Source: Microvelia longipes
Lineage: Eukaryota; Arthropoda; Insecta; Hemiptera; Veliidae
DNA: 64,000 bases
Reading direction: 5' to 3'
Assembly: GCA_018340805.1 (NCBI GenBank)
Contig: JACMZG010001908.1
Coordinates: 19,394,379 to 19,458,378 of the forward strand
Below the pieces are notes generated by a model. The model was not told the origin of the DNA and ran no database searches. It saw only the letters and a list, made by a program, of their open reading frames with translations. Of the stretch, positions 62,272 through 64,000 are shown one piece after another. The position numbers and the translations under genes are program-made. Each line of letters begins with the position of its first letter. Positions within the stretch are counted from its first letter, which is position 1.

Positions 62272-64000
62272 CTAAAAAAGTAAAAAAAAATCTAACTAAA
62301 GGTAAACACTGTAATAACAAATACCAATTCAAACACATTAAATAGTTATTTACTCAATATCAAATCAATAAAAAAGAATTCATGATCAGTAAAGCTTATA
62401 ACTAAAATGCATAGTTACCTCATATTTATACAGTTCTTAACAACCAGAAGTAAATCCAAGATATCCAAGTATTAAATCAAATCAAAGACACGCAGATTAT
62501 CAAAAAAACATAAAATGAATGATTTTTAATTGATTTAATACACAAAGAAAGGATTAGGAAAAGAGTGAAATTATAAATTTGAGTTTGTTCATATAGTTAG
62601 TAAATATAATATAAATATTAATAATAATAAACAACATTTAAGATTTAAGAAATAACTCTAAGAAAACTTAGCATATAATAACATAGCATATAAATATTAA
62701 AGTCTTTGCTAATTATTTGTTTAGTAAGGAATTTATAAACTCTAATTTATGAAATATTAAATTATCTCTTTACAAGCCTTTAGAACAGATTTAATAAATT
62801 TATGAAAGAAAAGATGTGATATATATATTTAAATAATTAATTATTGATGACTAACAATTTAATGTGTTTGAATTTAAATAAAATTTTGATTGATTTCATA
62901 ATAAATTCTTAAGTAAATCTAATTATTATCCCATTATCCAGTTATACATTTTATATGCACCACATTAAATCCTTTAAAAAAATTATCCTTATAATATGGT
63001 CATAGACATTCAAAAAAAGCTCTCTACCCCCTATAAATTTACCATTATAATTTCAGTAACTGTTACCCAAATATAGTAATAGTTTGTTATCACTTTTGAT
63101 AACTTTGAAAAGCTAAATTAGAGCATTTCATACTAATGCTTAATTTGGAACATTCATTAAATTCTAAGGAATGAGATACAAATATCATCTTAATCAAGTA
63201 ATTTTTCTCCAAGCTGTTGTTTGACATACATCATAGATTTTCATTGATGTTTTTAACAAAAATCTATGATATATGTCAAACAATAGCTTGATAAAAATTA
63301 CCGGATTAGGGTAATATTATAATCTTATTCCTTAGGATTTATATAAAGCTTTTAAAATAGGCATTATTATGGTACGCTTTTATTCAACTTTTCAAAGTAA
63401 CCAAAAGCAGTAACAAAACTACCATTTTTGTGGTATAAATTAGAACTCACAAAAGTCAATTTTCTGGGGGGTTGACACCATTTGCAAACGTCTAGAGCCA
63501 TGTTTGCTCCTTTTTTAATTTTGGTGCATCTGAAATTTTTCACCCAGTATAGCCAGTATCAAGGATTAAAAAAGAACTCAAAATGGATTTTTAAGTAATA
63601 CACCAAATAAACAATTATTTCTAAACAGTAATGAAAATGTTAAAAATAACAGATAACAAAATGAAGAATAAAACAGTTTTATATATTAGATTAGGTAACT
63701 TGGCAGAAGAGTGAAATTTAATTCCAGCAGAAATTTGTTAATTGGTGAAGAAAGGGAGACAGAAATATTTACATTAATCTAGTAAAAATTCTTCATCCTC
63801 TGACTTCTTCAATTAAAGGATAAATGTATAATTTGTTCAATCAAATTTATTTAATTTTAATTAAGTATTTTTATAGTTATTTTTGTATAGTTATTTGCAC
63901 AGTTTAAGCACATGTGCAAACAAAAGTTGTTACTCAGGATCAAAACAGTATTATTTTACTTGTCAAAATTTCCAATACCCTTTCTTGCTTAATACATTAA
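62272..64000. other. FIG4 first-intron region; first coding exon not identified
   Basis: The exon at 62067-62271 starts in phase 0 with VIFVVGSN, so a short upstream coding exon is required. One weak candidate on the minus strand is 63451-63501: ATG followed by 16 codons (ALDVCKWCQPPRKLTF) and a GTGAGT donor in phase 0, but it does not resemble the usual FIG4 start, so the true exon probably lies beyond the edge. The rest is AT-rich with one hairpin. Confidence 0.45.
63199..63300. other. ~100-nt imperfect hairpin in the FIG4 5' intron
   Basis: The left arm (TAATTTTTCTCCAAGCTGTT GTTTGACATACATCATAGAT) and right arm (AATCTATGATATATGTCAAA CAATAGCTTGATAAAAATTA) pair over about 43 bp with a few mismatches, around a 13-20 base loop. 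Size and imperfect pairing resemble a pre-miRNA, but a small foldback MITE is equally possible. Confidence 0.7.

Noticed and set aside
63451..63501. 17-codon candidate first exon of FIG4
   Set aside because: Start codon, donor and phase fit, but the peptide does not resemble the conserved FIG4 N-terminus; kept only as a note in the flank entry.

Overview
The window is nuclear DNA of an intron-rich, very AT-rich animal, most likely an arthropod and probably an insect. The evidence is GT-AG introns, metazoan orthologues of VPS26, NOL12 and FIG4, several non-LTR retrotransposon fragments, a tRNA-derived SINE, MITE-like elements and many (TA)n arrays. The species cannot be named from the sequence. 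There are no bacterial operons, CRISPR arrays or rRNA genes.

Layout. 1-7.7 kb is repeat-dominated: two near-identical 1.26-kb segments flank a decayed LINE, with a lone N base exactly at the end of the first segment (a probable assembly join), then dispersed repeats, UUCG-type hairpins and a ~161-bp tandem repeat. From 12.4 to 18.9 kb is the retromer subunit VPS26 on the minus strand, seven exons reconstructed to the base (422 aa). Head-to-head with it, from 19.9 to 24.3 kb, is NOL12 (nucleolar protein 12) on the plus strand, four exons, whose last exon appears frameshifted. A 301-bp MITE with an 8-bp target duplication sits in the ~1 kb between the two start codons. 24.5-30.5 kb is repeats and a broken reverse transcriptase on the minus strand. 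30.74-32.70 kb is a single-exon coding region for a 652-aa membrane-anchored protein whose C-terminus resembles an OTU deubiquitinase with both catalytic residues replaced by Asn. 33-43.7 kb is gene-poor, with a 0.7-kb MITE and a SINE. From 43.7 to 62.3 kb is FIG4 (Sac3), the PI(3,5)P2 5-phosphatase, on the minus strand: fifteen exons with matching splice phases (884 aa); the short first coding exon is unplaced, probably past the right edge.

VPS26 and FIG4 both act on endosomal membranes (retromer sorting and PI(3,5)P2 turnover), but they are 25 kb apart and no functional linkage is implied. FIG4 introns carry a ~21-copy 45-bp minisatellite, a MITE with perfect 30-bp inverted repeats, a LINE 3' fragment between 205-bp direct repeats, a ~70-bp tandem repeat and a ~100-bp hairpin. 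One isolated unit of the 45-bp minisatellite lies in the first NOL12 intron.
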